Assembly: GCF_000633355.1 (NCBI RefSeq)
Contig: NZ_AYMQ01000021.1
Span: forward strand, 1 to 39,700
Reading direction: 5' to 3'
From: Serratia sp. H1w
Lineage (GTDB): Bacteria; Pseudomonadota; Gammaproteobacteria; Enterobacterales; Enterobacteriaceae
Length of the DNA stretch: 39,700 bases
The position numbers and the translations under genes were made by a program. Below the pieces are notes generated by a model, which did no database searches, was not told the origin of the DNA, and was given only the letters and a program-made list of their open reading frames with translations. The stretch's first letter is position 1, and every line of letters begins with the position of its first letter. Shown here piece by piece: positions 1 to 9,547 of the stretch.

Positions 1-26
1 CATTGAATACATGACCCAATTCCCAT

Positions 27-260
27 ATGCTGTTGTTATCCTCGGCGGAGATCGCCAGATTCAGCGCCGTGTCCCGCACGCATATCAATCGCATCCTCCA
101 GGCTGCGGAAAAATCGGGCTTGCTCACCACCAAAAATAACGTACTGATTGAGTTAAATAGCTCGTTTATTATGATGGCAGAACGCTACTTTAGCCTGTAT
201 ATGGCGATGGTGGGCTATGGTCTGGATGCGGTCTCGCAAGAGTGTACCGCCAAGCCTTAG
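27..260 (+). CDS. C-terminal fragment of a helix-turn-helix regulator (hypothetical)
   Basis: Reading from the ATG at 27 gives 77 residues. The segment from about residue 7 to 33 (AEIARFSAVSRTHINRIL then AAEKSGLL) looks like a helix-turn-helix followed by the start of a wing. The frame has a TGA at 12-14, there is no ribosome binding site before 27, and no alternative start lies between the two. The +2 frame is open from base 2 and reads IEYMTQFPY just before the switch point. I therefore infer that this is the tail of a longer regulator that is frameshifted here, or a decayed remnant. The family cannot be named from so short a piece, and the window edge prevents a decision. Confidence 0.4.
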   Translation: MLLLSSAEIARFSAVSRTHINRILQAAEKSGLLTTKNNVLIELNSSFIMMAERYFSLYMAMVGYGLDAVSQECTAKP

Positions 261-550
261 CAGGTGAAAACCTCGAATGTGATATAGCTGCAATGTTGAA
301 TTGATAGCATTTCATTAATTACCCTGATATTAATGTTGTGCTTCATTCAATATAATGCCATGATTTCGCTGGTGTAATAAAATTCCTATTTTTATAAACC
401 TTTTTGTTTTGCCTTATAGCATTTAACGACTAGACTTTTAAATCTACAAGGGAAACGCCTCATCATCCCTTGCTAAAATACGCCGCTTAGCGCCAGTGGA
501 ATAATGCTATTGGCTATCGTACTTTATTGCATACAGGCTGAGAGGTTGGC
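261..550. other. AT-rich intergenic region upstream of the sqr-like gene
   Basis: About 290 bases with no credible gene. The sequence is clearly more AT-rich than the flanking genes and should hold the promoter of the flavoprotein gene. No operator or repeat could be assigned. A GAGAGG ribosome binding site (540-545) lies just before the ATG at 551. Confidence 0.5.
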
Positions 551-1741
551 ATGCGAAGTAGGATAATTATTGTGGGTGGTGGTACGGGAGGGACCATACT
601 GGCTAATCTGTTGGCCGCCAAACTCCACCGGGAGGTTATCAATAATCAGGTTGAAATCATGATGATTTCCGACTCCCCGGTACATTATTACAAGCCCGCA
701 TTTATGTATGTCGCCTTTAATGCTTTTTTCAAACAGGAATTAACCCGGCCGCAGCAGAGCTTATTGCGGCCAGAAATACAGTTTATTGTTGATAAGGCTG
801 AACAGTTCGACCTGTCACAGCGCTGTATTTATACCCGCAGTGGGAACAAATATAGCTATGATTTTTTAGTGTTTGCCACCGGTTGTGTACCTTGGCCGGA
901 ACAGATTGAGGGATTAGCCCAGGCCGGCGATCACTTTTATCAATATCAGGCGGCGCGCCAATTGGCGCAAAAGCTGGCCACCATCGAGAAAGGCCGCATT
1001 TTTATCACCGTGTCATTCCCGCAAACGCCTAACGTCCCGCACCAATGTGGCATTGCCCCGATAGAAACGACCCTGATGCTGGACGATTATCTCCGGCGGC
1101 GCGGGGTGCGTAGCAACGTAGAAATTGTCTATACCTACCCGACCATTTCACAGCTGCTGCGTAACTGTCTATTCCTGCAACGCCCCACCGGCGAGGCTTT
1201 ACCCAGCATTTTTGCCGCCCGTGACATCAAACACCAGCGCGGTTTTACCCTGAGCAAAGTTGATAGCGAACGGCATATTGCCTATTCCAGCGAGGGTGAT
1301 GAACAACCCTTCGACATTCTGATGGCCACCCCGCCGATCCGTGCGGTGGAAGCGGTGCGTAACACCGGGCTGAGCGATATCAATAATGGCGAAGGCTGGC
1401 TCCCCACCGATCACCAGACGCTACAGGTTTATGGGCAGCAGGGCGTGTACGTGATTGGCGATACCGTCGATCTGCCGGTGAGCAAGGCGGGCGGTTCCTG
1501 CCATAACCAGGCCCCGGTGATTGCCGACAATATTGTTGCGGAACTGCGCCTGGGTCAGCCTCACAGCCATTACGACGGCAAGGTACAGGCCATTGCCCAA
1601 ATGGGGCTACAGGCCGGTATGCCGCTGGTGTATGACTATCGCCATGACGTGATACCCACCCCCGCCACCAAGCTGGGCGGCATGCTGCGCAATGGGTTTA
1701 ACCGTGGCCTGTACTGGGCCTCCGTGCGTGGACTGATTTGA
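551..1741 (+). CDS. Sulfide:quinone oxidoreductase-like FAD flavoprotein
   Basis: The 396-residue protein begins with a dinucleotide-binding loop (IIIVGGGTGGT, residues 5-15). It has the second FAD signature near the C-terminal third (GVYVIGDTVDLPVSKAGGS, about 298-316). Three cysteines fall where redox cysteines occur in sulfide:quinone reductases: C112 (ATGC), C166 (PHQC) and C317 (GGSC). The C-terminus (GLYWASVRGLI) suits the membrane-anchoring amphipathic tail of the family. The expected reaction is oxidation of sulfide to zero-valent sulfur with electrons passed to the quinone pool at the inner membrane. The start follows GAGAGG. The gene is followed by a DUF1641-type gene 11 bases after its stop, a pairing known for such oxidoreductases. 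A related NADH dehydrogenase-like or non-sulfide flavoprotein role cannot be excluded. Confidence 0.8.
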   Translation: MRSRIIIVGGGTGGTILANLLAAKLHREVINNQVEIMMISDSPVHYYKPAFMYVAFNAFFKQELTRPQQSLLRPEIQFIVDKAEQFDLSQRCIYTRSGNKYSYDFLVFATGCVPWPEQIEGLAQAGDHFYQYQAARQLAQKLATIEKGRIFITVSFPQTPNVPHQCGIAPIETTLMLDDYLRRRGVRSNVEIVYTYPTISQLLRNCLFLQRPTGEALPSIFAARDIKHQRGFTLSKVDSERHIAYSSEGDEQPFDILMATPPIRAVEAVRNTGLSDINNGEGWLPTDHQTLQVYGQQGVYVIGDTVDLPVSKAGGSCHNQAPVIADNIVAELRLGQPHSHYDGKVQAIAQMGLQAGMPLVYDYRHDVIPTPATKLGGMLRNGFNRGLYWASVRGLI

Positions 1742-1752
1742 ACGGAGGAAAT

Positions 1753-2124
1753 ATGGACCCATCGCAAGCACAGCCGTTAGAGGCCCTGTTGGCAAAGCTC
1801 GATCCGCTGCTGGCGACCGGCAGGCTGGATAATGTGGTCGATCTGCTCTCACTGCTGTCTGACCTGACGGACATTGCGGATAACGCTCTGGTGGAAAAAC
1901 TGGCTGGCGTGTTTGAAGGGGTGGTCGCCGCCGGTTGGGAAGGCGGCATGGCGCTGAAGATGGCGCATAGCGAACTGCAAATGAATACCTCAGCGGCCAA
2001 CTACCGTGCGGTTTATGCGCTGCTACGCCAGCCGGACACCTTATTGGGATTGATGCTGGTGCTGCGCACCTTGCAAATCATCGGCCAGCGTTTACGTACC
2101 TCGGCCTTACCACCAGACACCTGA
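1753..2124 (+). CDS. DUF1641-like small protein, partner of the SQR-like enzyme
   Basis: I chose the ATG at 1753 because GGAGGA (1744-1749) precedes it directly; an upstream TTG at 1738 overlaps the preceding stop and is less likely. The 123-residue product is Ala/Leu-rich and probably all-helical. Residues about 14-55 (LLATGRLDNVVDLLSLL, then DNALVEKLAGVFEGV) resemble the DUF1641 repeat seen beside sulfide:quinone reductases and some formate dehydrogenases. There is no signal peptide and no cysteine, so it is unlikely to be a redox carrier. It is presumably co-transcribed with the flavoprotein. The family assignment is from pattern memory and the molecular function is unknown. Confidence 0.65.
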   Translation: MDPSQAQPLEALLAKLDPLLATGRLDNVVDLLSLLSDLTDIADNALVEKLAGVFEGVVAAGWEGGMALKMAHSELQMNTSAANYRAVYALLRQPDTLLGLMLVLRTLQIIGQRLRTSALPPDT

Positions 2125-2196
2125 TGGCAAGCCTTCCCCTTCCACAGCCGCTGGGGGCTGGGCCTTGATTGACACCCATTATTCTCTTTCGGGCCA

Positions 2197-3108
2197 CTAG
2201 CCAATCACGATACCGTTGTCACGGTGTTCATGGATCAGGTCGATCAGCGCGCGCAGTCGGGCAGGCAAATAACGACGCCCGGAATAATACAGCCTGAGAC
2301 CGCCAAAGGGTTGGCTCCAGGCTGTCAGCAGCGGGATTAGCTCGCCTTTGGCCACGTCGTCACGAATAAACCATTCTGCGATGAATGCCAGCCCCACGCC
2401 GTTCAAAGCCGCCTGACGGATCGCCCGGCTCTCGTTGAGCGTGATGCGTACTGGCATATCCACCTGCAATTTCCGCCCGTCCCGCTCCAGTTCCCAATGG
2501 TAAATGCCGCCATGGGACATGCGCATGCCGATCCCCTGGTGCCGTAACAACTCGTCCGGTTGCTGCGGTGTGCCGTGGCGAGCCAGATAATCGGGGCTGG
2601 CGACGATCAGCATGCGGATATCCGCGGTTAGGGGCACGGCGATCATATCCTGCGGCACGGATTCGGCCAGGCGGATACCGGCATCGAAGCCGTCGGCCAC
2701 AATGTCGACCATACGCGGTTCGGTAACGATATCTATATTCACCTGCGGATAACGCCGCATGTATTCCACCAGCAGCGGCTCCAAAAGCATCAACGCCGTT
2801 TCTGGGGGCGCATTGATGCGCAGCGTACCGCTTGGCGCATCGGGTTCTGCGCTCACTTCTTCGCTAGCCCGCTGGATTTCGGCCAGCGCGGGAGTGATGC
2901 GTTCAACGAAACGCAGGCCTGCATCCGTCAGCGCCACGCTACGGGTGGAACGATTGAACAGCCGAGCCTGCAATCTGGCTTCCAACCCGGCAACCGCGCT
3001 GCTCACGGCGCTAGTGGACATCCCCAGCTCACGGGCCGCCGCACGAAAGCTGCGGTGACGCGCCACGGCTAATACCACTTCGAGTTCGGTGATCCCACTA
3101 CGTTGCAT
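2197..3108 (-). CDS. LysR-family transcriptional regulator
   Basis: The protein has 303 residues, the normal length for the family. The N-terminal helix-turn-helix is plain at residues 20-41 (SFRAAARELGMSTSAVSSAV), followed by the conserved wing region LFNRSTRSVALTDAGLRF (50-67). The remainder is the periplasmic-binding-protein-like effector domain (SGTLRINAP starts it). It is divergent from the aldehyde dehydrogenase gene with a 110-base spacer, so by the usual logic of the family it probably controls that gene and itself. Two phased direct repeats in the spacer are candidate binding sites. The sequence resembles the AaeR/DmlR-like group with an NRSTR motif, but the inducer cannot be read from it. 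Confidence 0.9.
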   Translation of the reverse strand: MQRSGITELEVVLAVARHRSFRAAARELGMSTSAVSSAVAGLEARLQARLFNRSTRSVALTDAGLRFVERITPALAEIQRASEEVSAEPDAPSGTLRINAPPETALMLLEPLLVEYMRRYPQVNIDIVTEPRMVDIVADGFDAGIRLAESVPQDMIAVPLTADIRMLIVASPDYLARHGTPQQPDELLRHQGIGMRMSHGGIYHWELERDGRKLQVDMPVRITLNESRAIRQAALNGVGLAFIAEWFIRDDVAKGELIPLLTAWSQPFGGLRLYYSGRRYLPARLRALIDLIHEHRDNGIVIG

Positions 3109-3137
3109 GGATTATCCTGATTTTCGCTACAAGCCAT

Positions 3138-3172
3138 GCATGATAAGCCTACTTATCCGCATGATAAAGCCT
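3138..3172. promoter_or_regulatory. Phased direct repeats between LysR and aldehyde dehydrogenase genes
   Basis: GCATGATAAGCCT (3138-3150) recurs as GCATGATAAAGCCT (3159-3172). The starts are 21 bases apart, which is two helical turns, so both copies face the same side of the DNA. They overlap the expected -35 zone of the rightward promoter. Binding by the adjacent LysR protein is an inference. Confidence 0.5.
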
Positions 3173-3181
3173 CTCTATACT
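3153..3181 (+). promoter_or_regulatory. Candidate promoter for the aldehyde dehydrogenase gene
   Basis: A good -10 hexamer TATACT (3176-3181) has a poor -35 (TTATCC, 3153-3158) at 17 bases. A weak -35 covered by repeats is what an activator-dependent promoter usually looks like. Confidence 0.4.
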
Positions 3182-3218
3182 GCCATGTATTCGCTCATGG
3201 TGAGTGTGGAGACAGAAA

Positions 3219-4637
3219 ATGCAGCAGATTGAACAGATTTATATTAACGGCGAATTTGTGGCCCCTCATGGTGATGAATGGTTTGATTTGCATAATCCCA
3301 GCACCGAGCAGGTGATTGGGCGTGTTCGCCTGGGGGATGAGGAAGATACCCGCCGGGCGATTGCGGCTGCCAAAGCGGCGTTTCCTGCCTGGTCACGCAC
3401 TACCAAGGCTGAACGCATCGCCATGTTGAGCCGTATGCATCAGGCGGTTCTGGCTCGTGAGGACGAGCTGATGGCGGCGATTGTGACCGAATATGGTGCA
3501 CCCTCGGTGCGTTCCCGCTGGATGGCAACCTATCCGACCAGCGTGATCGAACAGGCCATTGCGGCACTGGACGCATTTGAATTTGAAGAGCAGGCAGGGG
3601 CTGCACAGGTATGGATGACGCCAGTAGGCGTCGCCGGTTTGATCACGCCCTGGAACAGTGACGCGGGCTTTATCTGCAACAAGCTTGCCACCGCACTGGC
3701 GGCGGGCTGTACGGCAGTGATCAAGCCCAGCGAAATGAGTGCCATGCAGACGCAGATTATCACCGAAGCCCTGCATCAGGCCGGATTACCGGCGGGCGTG
3801 TTCAATATTGTCAACGGACGCGGCGATGTAGTTGGCGCGGAACTGACCCGCAATCCAGATGTGGCGAAAATCTCCTTTACCGGTTCAACGGTGGTGGGCA
3901 AACACATTGTGGCTGCGGGTGCCGATACCATGAAGCGTGTCACGCTGGAGCTGGGGGGCAAATCGCCGACGCTATTGCTGGATGATGCCGATTTTCCCGC
4001 CGCGATCGAGATGATCCTGCAGGCCGGGTTTATGAACAGTGGTCAGGCTTGTGTTGCCGGGACGCGCATTCTGGTTCCTCATCACCGTCTGGCGGAATTT
4101 GAAAAGGTCGCTGTTGAGGCAATCGCTCACATCAAGTCCGGCGATCCCCGCGAGGCCGACACTGACATTGGGCCGATGGTCAGCCGCAAGCAGTGGGAGC
4201 GAGTACAGGGATATATCCGCCTCGGGCTGGAGGAGGGCGCGACTCTGCTGGCTGGAGGGCCGGAACGCCCAGGAGGCTTAACTCGTGGCTGGTTTGTCAA
4301 ACCGACCCTCTTTAGTCATGCCAATAATCAGATGCGTATTGCCCGCGAGGAAATTTTTGGCCCGGTGTTAACTATCTTGCCGTACCGGGATGAAGCTGAA
4401 GCGATTGCCATTGCTAATGATACCACTTACGGTCTAAGCGCCATGGTGATCGGCCAGGATCGCCAGCGGTGCATTGCGGTTGCACGGCAAATTGAGTCAG
4501 GAAGAGTGTTGATCAACACGCTAGCCCATGAACCGAAAGCACCCTTTGGCGGTTTTAAACAGTCCGGGCTGGGGAGAGAAATGGGCAAGTGGGGCATGAG
4601 CGCCTATCTGGAGCCGAAAACGGTCATGATAGGGTGA
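3219..4637 (+). CDS. NAD(P)-dependent aldehyde dehydrogenase
   Basis: The ATG at 3219 is preceded by GGAGACAG and gives 472 residues; a GTG at 3204 is possible but has no better site. The catalytic set of the aldehyde dehydrogenase superfamily is complete: Asn146 in TPWN, the cofactor-loop segment ISFTGSTVVG (218-227), Glu244 in LELGGKSP, the nucleophile Cys278 in NSGQAC, and EEIFGPVL in the C-terminal third. It should oxidise an aldehyde to a carboxylate in the cytoplasm. The divergent LysR gene suggests substrate induction. The substrate cannot be inferred; the overall sequence resembles generic broad-range dehydrogenases of the betaine/3-succinoyl-aldehyde type. Confidence 0.9.
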   Translation: MQQIEQIYINGEFVAPHGDEWFDLHNPSTEQVIGRVRLGDEEDTRRAIAAAKAAFPAWSRTTKAERIAMLSRMHQAVLAREDELMAAIVTEYGAPSVRSRWMATYPTSVIEQAIAALDAFEFEEQAGAAQVWMTPVGVAGLITPWNSDAGFICNKLATALAAGCTAVIKPSEMSAMQTQIITEALHQAGLPAGVFNIVNGRGDVVGAELTRNPDVAKISFTGSTVVGKHIVAAGADTMKRVTLELGGKSPTLLLDDADFPAAIEMILQAGFMNSGQACVAGTRILVPHHRLAEFEKVAVEAIAHIKSGDPREADTDIGPMVSRKQWERVQGYIRLGLEEGATLLAGGPERPGGLTRGWFVKPTLFSHANNQMRIAREEIFGPVLTILPYRDEAEAIAIANDTTYGLSAMVIGQDRQRCIAVARQIESGRVLINTLAHEPKAPFGGFKQSGLGREMGKWGMSAYLEPKTVMIG

Positions 4638-4641
4638 TGTT

Positions 4642-4684
4642 CAGGCTCCCAGCCTCATACACTAAAGGCTGGGAGCCTGGTTTT
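4642..4684 (+). terminator. Rho-independent terminator of the aldehyde dehydrogenase gene
   Basis: A perfect 14-base stem, CAGGCTCCCAGCCT (4642-4655) with AGGCTGGGAGCCTG (4666-4679), has a 10-base loop and is followed by GTTTT. The T run is on the + strand only. The convergent permease stop codon lies at 4683, so the terminator touches the end of that gene. Confidence 0.92.
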
Positions 4685-6077
4685 ACCGGCTTTGCGTCGA
4701 GACTACGGCGGGTGAACCCCCACCTTTTTTGCGTACCCACAACGTATAAGCCAGCGTCAGGAAGGCTACCCAGACTAGCCCGACATACAGCGCGATACGG
4801 CTTTCCTCAAAGTAACCGAGCAGGCCGATCACGAAGACCATAAACGCCGTAGCCAAGGCGGGAGCGACCGGCCACCAAGGCACCGGGAAGCCGAGCTTCG
4901 CCACTTCATCTTTAGTGAGCGTACGGCGCATGGCGATTTGTGACAGCAGGATCATCAGCCAGACCCATACCGTGGCAAAGGTCGCGATGGAGGCAATGAT
5001 GATAAAGATCTGTTTGGGGATCAGGTAGTTAAGCACTACGGCCAGCAGCAATGCGATGGACATCACCAGCACGGTCATCCAAGGCACGCCGTTACCGGTC
5101 AACTTGGTGAAGGCCTTCGGTGCCTGGCCATCCTGTGCCATGCCGTACATCATGCGGCCAGCGCCGAAGATATCGCTGTTGATGGCGGAGATGGCGGCGG
5201 TGATCACCACCACGTTCAACACGTTAGCCGCCGAGCTGATGCCCATATGGCTGAAGATTTCGACAAACGGGCTGCCGTTCTGGCCGATGCTGTTCCACGG
5301 GTAGATCGACATCAACACCAGCAGGGTCAGCACATAGAACAACAGGATACGGACGGGCACGGCGTTGATTGCCTTGGGCAGCACTTTGGCAGGATCTTTG
5401 GCTTCGCTGGCGGTGATACCGATGATTTCGATGCCGCCGAAGGCAAACATCACCACCGCCAGAGAGGCAATGACGCCACCGATGCCGTTAGGCATAAATC
5501 CGCCGTGCTGCCATAGGTTGCTGAAACCGGTGGCTTCCTGCGTGACGCCGAAGCCGAACAGCATTACGGCGGCTCCGCCAATGATCATCGCCACGATGGC
5601 GGCCACCTTGACCAGCGACAGCCAGAACTCCATCTCGCCAAACACTTTGACGCTGCACAGGTTAAGCGCGCCAATAAACAGAATGATGCTCAGCACCCAG
5701 ACCCATTGCGCGACGTCCGGGAACCATAGCCCCATATAGATACCGAAGGCCGTCACGTCGGCCAGCGCCACGATCACCATTTCAAAGGTGTAGGTCCAAC
5801 CGGTGAGGAACCCGGCCAACGGGCCGAGATAATGACTGGCGTAGTGGCCAAAGGAGCCGGAGACCGGCTGATGCACCGCCATTTCCCCTAATGCTCGCAT
5901 CACCATAAATACCGCCGCACCGCCCACCAGATAGGCAAGCAGCACGGCCGGGCCAGCCAGTTGGATCGCACCGGCAGAGCCATAAAACAGGCCGGTGCCG
6001 ATGGCCGAGCCGAGGGCCATAAAGCGGATATGTCGCGCGTTCAGGCCACGCCGGAGCTGGGGTTTCTCATTACGCAT
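4683..6077 (-). CDS. hutT: APC-family amino acid permease, probably for histidine
   Basis: The 464-residue protein is strongly hydrophobic, with about twelve predicted membrane segments. It carries the N-terminal signature of the amino acid transporter (AAT) family: [21 protein letters not shown] (about residues 16-36), then [14 protein letters not shown] and the FEMV segment in helix 3. Such proteins import amino acids by proton symport at the inner membrane. It lies 139 bases downstream of hutH on the same strand, so histidine is the most likely substrate. The sequence is also close to ProY/proline-type permeases, so the gene name is tentative. A hairpin in the hutH-permease gap may reduce its expression relative to hutUH. 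Confidence 0.78.
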   Translation of the reverse strand: MRNEKPQLRRGLNARHIRFMALGSAIGTGLFYGSAGAIQLAGPAVLLAYLVGGAAVFMVMRALGEMAVHQPVSGSFGHYASHYLGPLAGFLTGWTYTFEMVIVALADVTAFGIYMGLWFPDVAQWVWVLSIILFIGALNLCSVKVFGEMEFWLSLVKVAAIVAMIIGGAAVMLFGFGVTQEATGFSNLWQHGGFMPNGIGGVIASLAVVMFAFGGIEIIGITASEAKDPAKVLPKAINAVPVRILLFYVLTLLVLMSIYPWNSIGQNGSPFVEIFSHMGISSAANVLNVVVITAAISAINSDIFGAGRMMYGMAQDGQAPKAFTKLTGNGVPWMTVLVMSIALLLAVVLNYLIPKQIFIIIASIATFATVWVWLMILLSQIAMRRTLTKDEVAKLGFPVPWWPVAPALATAFMVFVIGLLGYFEESRIALYVGLVWVAFLTLAYTLWVRKKGGGSPAVVSTQSR

Positions 6078-6178
6078 GTTGCTTCTCCGTTTTAATCATG
6101 TTGTTGTCGGACAGGCAGCGCTATCCGCGCCGGGGGAACGAACCCAGGCGGGATAGAGGACGAATTGTGCAGGGTAAT

Positions 6179-6209
6179 AAGCGTGCCCCAGACTGACGGG
6201 GCACGGCTT
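6179..6209 (-). terminator. Intercistronic hairpin between hutH and the permease
   Basis: GTGCCCC (6183-6189) pairs with GGGGCAC (6198-6204) around an 8-base loop. The stem extends through AAGC/GCTT with one bulge. Read leftward it lies just after hutH but lacks a clean T run, so it may be an attenuator or mRNA-stabilising stem rather than a full terminator. Confidence 0.5.
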
Positions 6210-6216
6210 AAAGGCG

Positions 6217-7752
6217 TTACGCCTGGCTAGGTAACAAGGTGGTAGGGACCAGAGCGGTCAGATGGCCTGCCGCTAACAGTTGGCTGACCGCCTCGATATC
6301 GGGGGCGAAGAACCGGTCCTTATCGTAGTAGGCGACGTGCTCGCGCAGCAGGTGGCGTGCCTGTTCCAGACCTGCGGTAGTTTGCAGACCTTTACGCAGA
6401 TCCAGCCCCTGGCAAGCCGCTAACCATTCCACGGCCAGAATGCCGCGCACGTTATCCGCCATTTCCCACAGACGGCGGCCCGCTGCCGGTGCCATCGAGA
6501 CATGGTCTTCCTGGTTGGCAGACGTCGGTATGCTGTCTACGCTGGCCGGGTGTGCCAGAGCCTTGTTCTCGCTGGTTAGCGCAGCGGCGGTGACCTGGGC
6601 GATCATAAAGCCGGAGTTCACTCCGCCGTTATCCACCAGGAACGGGGGTAGCTGCGACATGTGCTTATCCATCATCAACGAGATACGGCGCTCGGAGAGT
6701 GAACCGATTTCGGCGAACGCCAGCGCCAGATTATCGGCGGCCATGGCTACCGGTTCGGCGTGGAAGTTGCCGCCGGACAGCACATCGCCCTGTTCGGCAA
6801 ATACCAGCGGGTTATCGGAAACGGCGTTGGCCTCAATTTCCAGCACCTCTGCGGCCTGGCGGATCTGCGTCAGGCAGGCACCCATGACTTGCGGTTGGCA
6901 GCGCAGGGAGTAAGGATCTTGCACCTTCTCACAGTTGGCGTGCGAATCAGACACCGCGCTACGCGTGCCAAGCAAGTGGCGATAAGCGGCGGCGGCATCG
7001 ATCTGGCCACGCTGGCCACGGACTTCATGAATACGCGGGTCGAACGGGCTACGAGAACCCAGAGCGGCCTCAACGGTCAGGCTGCCGGTAACGGTGGCAG
7101 CGGCATACAGGTCTTCGGCATCAAACAGGCCACGCAGTGCAAAGGCAGCGGAAACCTGGGTACCGTTCAGCAGTGCCAAACCTTCCTTCGCCGCCAGCGT
7201 TAACGGCTTCAGACCCGCTTTGGCCAGTGCTTCGGTAGCTGGTAACCATTCGCCCTGATAACGGGCTTTGCCTTCACCCAGCAGCACCAGACTCATATGT
7301 GCCAATGGTGCCAGATCGCCGGAAGCGCCAACGGAGCCTTTCAGCGGGATATGCGGATACACTTCGGCATTCACCAGCGCCATCAGCGCCTGGATCACTT
7401 CCAGACGGATGCCGGAGAAGCCACGTGACAGGCTGTTAATCTTCAGCACCATAATCAGGCGCACCAGATTGTCGTCGGTAGGCGCACCGACACCGGCCGC
7501 ATGTGACAGCACGATGGAACGTTGCAGGTTTTCCAAATCCTCACGGGCGATACGGGTGGAGGCCAACAGGCCAAAGCCGGTATTGATGCCGTAAGTGGTG
7601 CGGTTCTCTTCCACGATGCGTTCCACACAGGATACGCTCTGCTGGATCGGGCCATAGGCGTTGTCGTCCAGCGTCAGGGTGACTGGTTGTTGATAAACCT
7701 GGCGCAGTTCGGCCAGCGTCAGCTTGCCTGGGCGGATAGTCAGAGCTTTCAT
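6217..7752 (-). CDS. hutH: Histidine ammonia-lyase
   Basis: HutH removes ammonia from L-histidine to give urocanate, the first step of histidine degradation, in the cytoplasm. The 511-residue length is usual. The tripeptide that cyclises to the MIO electrophile, Ala143-Ser144-Gly145, sits in the diagnostic [14 protein letters not shown] segment. The YGINTGFG motif (54-61) and the [10 protein letters not shown] segment near residue 420 are also intact. The start ATG (7750-7752) overlaps the hutU stop by four bases (ATGA), showing translational coupling in a hutU-hutH operon. The permease gene follows downstream. Confidence 0.98.
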   Translation of the reverse strand: MKALTIRPGKLTLAELRQVYQQPVTLTLDDNAYGPIQQSVSCVERIVEENRTTYGINTGFGLLASTRIAREDLENLQRSIVLSHAAGVGAPTDDNLVRLIMVLKINSLSRGFSGIRLEVIQALMALVNAEVYPHIPLKGSVGASGDLAPLAHMSLVLLGEGKARYQGEWLPATEALAKAGLKPLTLAAKEGLALLNGTQVSAAFALRGLFDAEDLYAAATVTGSLTVEAALGSRSPFDPRIHEVRGQRGQIDAAAAYRHLLGTRSAVSDSHANCEKVQDPYSLRCQPQVMGACLTQIRQAAEVLEIEANAVSDNPLVFAEQGDVLSGGNFHAEPVAMAADNLALAFAEIGSLSERRISLMMDKHMSQLPPFLVDNGGVNSGFMIAQVTAAALTSENKALAHPASVDSIPTSANQEDHVSMAPAAGRRLWEMADNVRGILAVEWLAACQGLDLRKGLQTTAGLEQARHLLREHVAYYDKDRFFAPDIEAVSQLLAAGHLTALVPTTLLPSQA

Positions 7753-9440
7753 GCTTTGTCTCCCTGAGTAGCGGCAACCATTGGCAGGTTCAGACCTTGC
7801 TCGCGAGCACAGTCGATGGCGATGTCGTAACCCGCATCGGCATGGCGCATCACGCCAGTAGCCGGGTCGTTATGCAGTACGCGGGCGATACGCTCGGCGG
7901 CTTCATCGGTGCCGTCACAGACGATCACCATCCCGGAGTGCTGGGAGAAGCCCATACCGACGCCGCCGCCGTGGTGTAGAGACACCCAAGTTGCGCCGCT
8001 GGCGGTGTTGAGCAGGGCATTGAGCAGTGGCCAGTCGGATACGGCATCCGAGCCATCTTTCATTGATTCGGTTTCGCGGTTCGGGCTGGCGACCGAGCCG
8101 GAGTCCAAGTGGTCACGGCCAATGACGATCGGAGCAGAAAGTTCGCCGCTGCGTACCATCTCGTTGAATGCCAGACCCAGCTTGGCGCGTTGGCCCAGGC
8201 CGACCCAGCAGATACGCGCTGGCAGACCCTGGAAGCTGATGCGCTCACGCGCCATATCCAGCCAACGGTGCAGGTGCTCATCGTCCGGGATCAGCTCTTT
8301 GACCATCGCGTCGGTCTTGTAGATATCCTGTGGATCGCCAGACAGCGCAGCCCAACGGAACGGACCGACGCCACGGCAGAACAGCGGACGAATATAGGCA
8401 GGCACAAAGCCTGGGAAGTCAAAGGCGTTGGTGACGCCCATCTCTTTGGCCATCTGGCGGATGTTGTTGCCGTAGTCGAAGGTTGGCACGCCCATCTTCT
8501 GGAAGGCCAGCATGGCTTCGACGTGTTCGGCCATCGACTGCTTGGCAGCCTTCACCACCACCGCAGGTTCGGTTTGTGCACGACGGCGATACTCTTCCCA
8601 GCTCCAGCCTTTTGGCAGGTAACCGTTGAGCGGATCGTGGGCACTGGTCTGGTCGGTGACCATGTCCGGGCGCACGCCGCGCTTGACCAGTTCAGGCAGG
8701 ATTTCTGCCGCGTTGCCACACAGGGCGATCGAGATGGCTTTGCCTTCGGCGCAGTATTTTTTCAGACGCGCCAGTGCGTCATCCAGATCGGTCGCCTGCT
8801 CATCGACGTAGCGGGTTTTCAGACGGAAATCGATACGACTTTGCTGGCATTCAATGTTGAGCGAGCTGGCCCCGGCCAAGGTTGCGGCCAGAGGCTGTGC
8901 GCCACCCATGCCACCCAGCCCGGCGGTCAGCACCCAGCGGCCTTTCAGGCTGCCGTCGTAGTGTTGGCGGCCTGCTTCAACGAAGGTTTCGTAAGTGCCC
9001 TGCACGATGCCTTGGCTGCCGATGTAGATCCAGCTACCTGCGGTCATTTGGCCGTACATCGCCAGACCCTTGGCATCCAGCTCGTTAAAGTGTTCCCAGG
9101 TGGCCCAGTGAGGCACCAGGTTGGAGTTGGCAATCAGCACGCGCGGGGCGTTACTGTGGGTTTTGAATACGCCGACCGGCTTGCCGGACTGCACCAGCAA
9201 GGTTTCGTCGTCTTCCAGAGTTTTGAGGGTGGCAACAATCTTGTCGTAACAGTCCCAATCACGGGCTGCGCGGCCGATACCGCCATAGACCACCAGTTCG
9301 TGTGGATTTTCAGCCACTTCAGGATCGAGGTTGTTCATCAGCATGCGCAGCGGCGCTTCGGTCAGCCAGCTTTTGGCCGTTAATTGTGTGCCGCGGGGCG
9401 CGCGAATATCAACATGGCGAACTTTGTTATTTGCAGTCAC
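7749..9440 (-). CDS. hutU: Urocanate hydratase
   Basis: HutU adds water to urocanate using tightly bound NAD+, giving imidazolone propionate. The frame is open further upstream to 9524. The conserved protein start ([17 protein letters not shown]) and a GAGGAA ribosome binding site show that translation begins at the GTG at 9440, giving 563 residues, close to the family norm. The upstream extension would run across the promoter and operator. The NAD-binding glycine-rich stretch ([17 protein letters not shown]) and the C-terminal [15 protein letters not shown] segment are intact. It is the first gene of the hut operon and overlaps hutH by four bases. The next enzymes, HutI and HutG, are not in this window. 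Confidence 0.97.
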   Translation of the reverse strand: MTANNKVRHVDIRAPRGTQLTAKSWLTEAPLRMLMNNLDPEVAENPHELVVYGGIGRAARDWDCYDKIVATLKTLEDDETLLVQSGKPVGVFKTHSNAPRVLIANSNLVPHWATWEHFNELDAKGLAMYGQMTAGSWIYIGSQGIVQGTYETFVEAGRQHYDGSLKGRWVLTAGLGGMGGAQPLAATLAGASSLNIECQQSRIDFRLKTRYVDEQATDLDDALARLKKYCAEGKAISIALCGNAAEILPELVKRGVRPDMVTDQTSAHDPLNGYLPKGWSWEEYRRRAQTEPAVVVKAAKQSMAEHVEAMLAFQKMGVPTFDYGNNIRQMAKEMGVTNAFDFPGFVPAYIRPLFCRGVGPFRWAALSGDPQDIYKTDAMVKELIPDDEHLHRWLDMARERISFQGLPARICWVGLGQRAKLGLAFNEMVRSGELSAPIVIGRDHLDSGSVASPNRETESMKDGSDAVSDWPLLNALLNTASGATWVSLHHGGGVGMGFSQHSGMVIVCDGTDEAAERIARVLHNDPATGVMRHADAGYDIAIDCAREQGLNLPMVAATQGDKA

Positions 9441-9521
9441 AGCTAGTTCCTCAAACGGTATCGGTACAAGTCTCATCTCATGGCGAAAACACAGGCCATA
9501 ACAATGAGCAGGGTTTATTAA

Positions 9522-9547
9522 CATATACTTGTATGTACAAGCATATG
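9522..9547. promoter_or_regulatory. HutC-type operator and hutU promoter
   Basis: A 26-base near-perfect palindrome with 11 of 12 arm positions paired is centred on TGTATGTACA (9530-9539). This fits the TGTA-N2-TACA core known for the GntR-family repressor HutC. Read leftward, a weak -35 (TTGCAT, plus-strand 9545-9550) and -10 (TATATG, 9522-9527) are 17 bases apart, so the operator fills the promoter spacer. Urocanate-relieved repression of hutUH is the expected behaviour. A further half-site TACAAG lies at 9465-9470. Confidence 0.8.

Noticed and set aside
1738-1752. TTG start for the DUF1641-like gene
   Set aside because: The ATG at 1753 has a perfect GGAGGA site immediately upstream.
8109-9383. 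424-codon rightward open frame opposite hutU
   Set aside because: It is antisense to a fully conserved hutU, begins without a ribosome binding site and has a His/Gln/Val-rich composition typical of a shadow frame in GC-rich DNA.
9441-9524. N-terminal extension of HutU to 9524
   Set aside because: It would cover the leader and run up to the operator/promoter, and the residues are unlike the family; the GTG at 9440 has a good ribosome site.
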